NCBI GenBank assembly: GCA_021158805.1
Contig: JAGGTZ010000085.1
Coordinates: 1-5,179, forward strand
DNA length: 5,179 nt
Source: Thermoproteota archaeon
Lineage (GTDB): Archaea; Korarchaeota; Korarchaeia; Korarchaeales; Korarchaeaceae
Direction of reading: 5' to 3'
Below are positions 5,044-5,179 of the stretch, one piece after another; positions within the stretch are counted from its first letter, which is position 1, and each line of letters begins with the position of its first letter. The notes below the pieces were generated by a model. It did no database searches. It had not been told where the DNA came from and saw only the letters and a program-made list of their open reading frames with translations. The translations under genes were made by a program, and so were the position numbers.

Positions 5044-5179
5044 ATGTCGCGTTGGAACTGGCTCATTAGCCCCCTAACAGCAAGATTTGGAAAGGACTTA
5101 GTATCAGTGGTGGTATTTGGTTCCTTTGCCAGAGGAGAGGCAAAGGAGGGAAGCGACTTAGACCTGTTAATAGTTCTCA
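5044..5179 (+). CDS. Nucleotidyltransferase-fold protein (MNT type), 3' end outside the window
   Basis: The first 45 residues are visible. VVVFGSFARGEAKEGSDLDL (23-42) contains the complete Pol-beta-type GS-X10-D-x-D signature: Gly26-Ser27, then Asp38 and Asp40, the metal-binding acids. This is the minimal nucleotidyltransferase form found in archaeal MNT proteins, many of which pair with a HEPN protein (MntA-HepT toxin-antitoxin, where MNT adds AMP to the toxin). The N-terminal WNWLISPLTARFGKDLV helix precedes the first core strand. The remainder and any HEPN partner are beyond the right edge, so neither substrate nor an antitoxin role can be decided here. It lies just after the decayed DHH remnant, in the opposite orientation. 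Confidence 0.82.
   Translation, partial: MSRWNWLISPLTARFGKDLVSVVVFGSFARGEAKEGSDLDLLIVL

Noticed and set aside
1..5179. CRISPR arrays, tRNA or rRNA genes and insertion sequence ends
   Set aside because: I saw no regularly spaced direct repeats, tRNA-like cloverleaf, rRNA motif, transposase fragment or terminal inverted repeats with target duplications.

Overview
The window looks like chromosomal DNA of a thermophilic archaeon. The coding regions use AGG/AGA arginine and ATA isoleucine codons heavily. The upstream regions carry TATA-like boxes at archaeal distances, several genes overlap by a few bases, and one regulator appears to start without a usable ribosome binding site. A korarchaeal or crenarchaeal source is my guess from style alone; no marker gene here settles it.

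Layout. Positions 3-452 (+) hold the C-terminal end of an unrecognised protein that enters from the left. Positions 456-1074 (+) hold a DUF998-like multi-span membrane protein gene with two frameshifts, each explained by one missing G. Positions 1075-1242 are non-coding, lie between convergent genes and contain several short dyads. Positions 1243-4145 (-) are a tightly overlapping four-gene operon for a polar amino acid (PAAT-type) ABC importer. It is transcribed right to left: membrane-anchored solute-binding protein, permease 1, ATPase, permease 2. Positions 4146-4225 are a short divergent promoter region. Positions 4226-4639 (+) encode a small regulator with an AbrB/SpoVT-like DNA-binding domain fused to an ACT domain. 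Positions 4673 to about 5004 (-) carry the decayed C-terminal end of a DHH/DHHA1-type phosphoesterase, recognisable by GSGGGHPKA. From 5044 (+) a minimal nucleotidyltransferase-fold protein begins and runs off the right end.

The most interesting unit is the importer with its divergent regulator. The 80 bp between them contain two dyads of the same form, CCCAC-N4-GTGGG, with centres exactly 50 bp apart. A palindromic TTTAAA lies exactly midway, 25 bp from each. As 25 bp is about the archaeal TATA-to-start distance, each dyad would cover one of two divergent transcription starts. The simplest model is a local feedback circuit: the transporter brings in an amino acid, the ACT domain senses it, and the AbrB-like domain binds the two dyads to control the operon and its own gene. 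This circuit is inferred, but the dyads, spacing and domain sequences can be read directly.

Two of the other genes are broken (DUF998 and DHH), so the flanks of the importer look like a region where dispensable genes are decaying, unless the single-base losses in homopolymers are sequencing errors.
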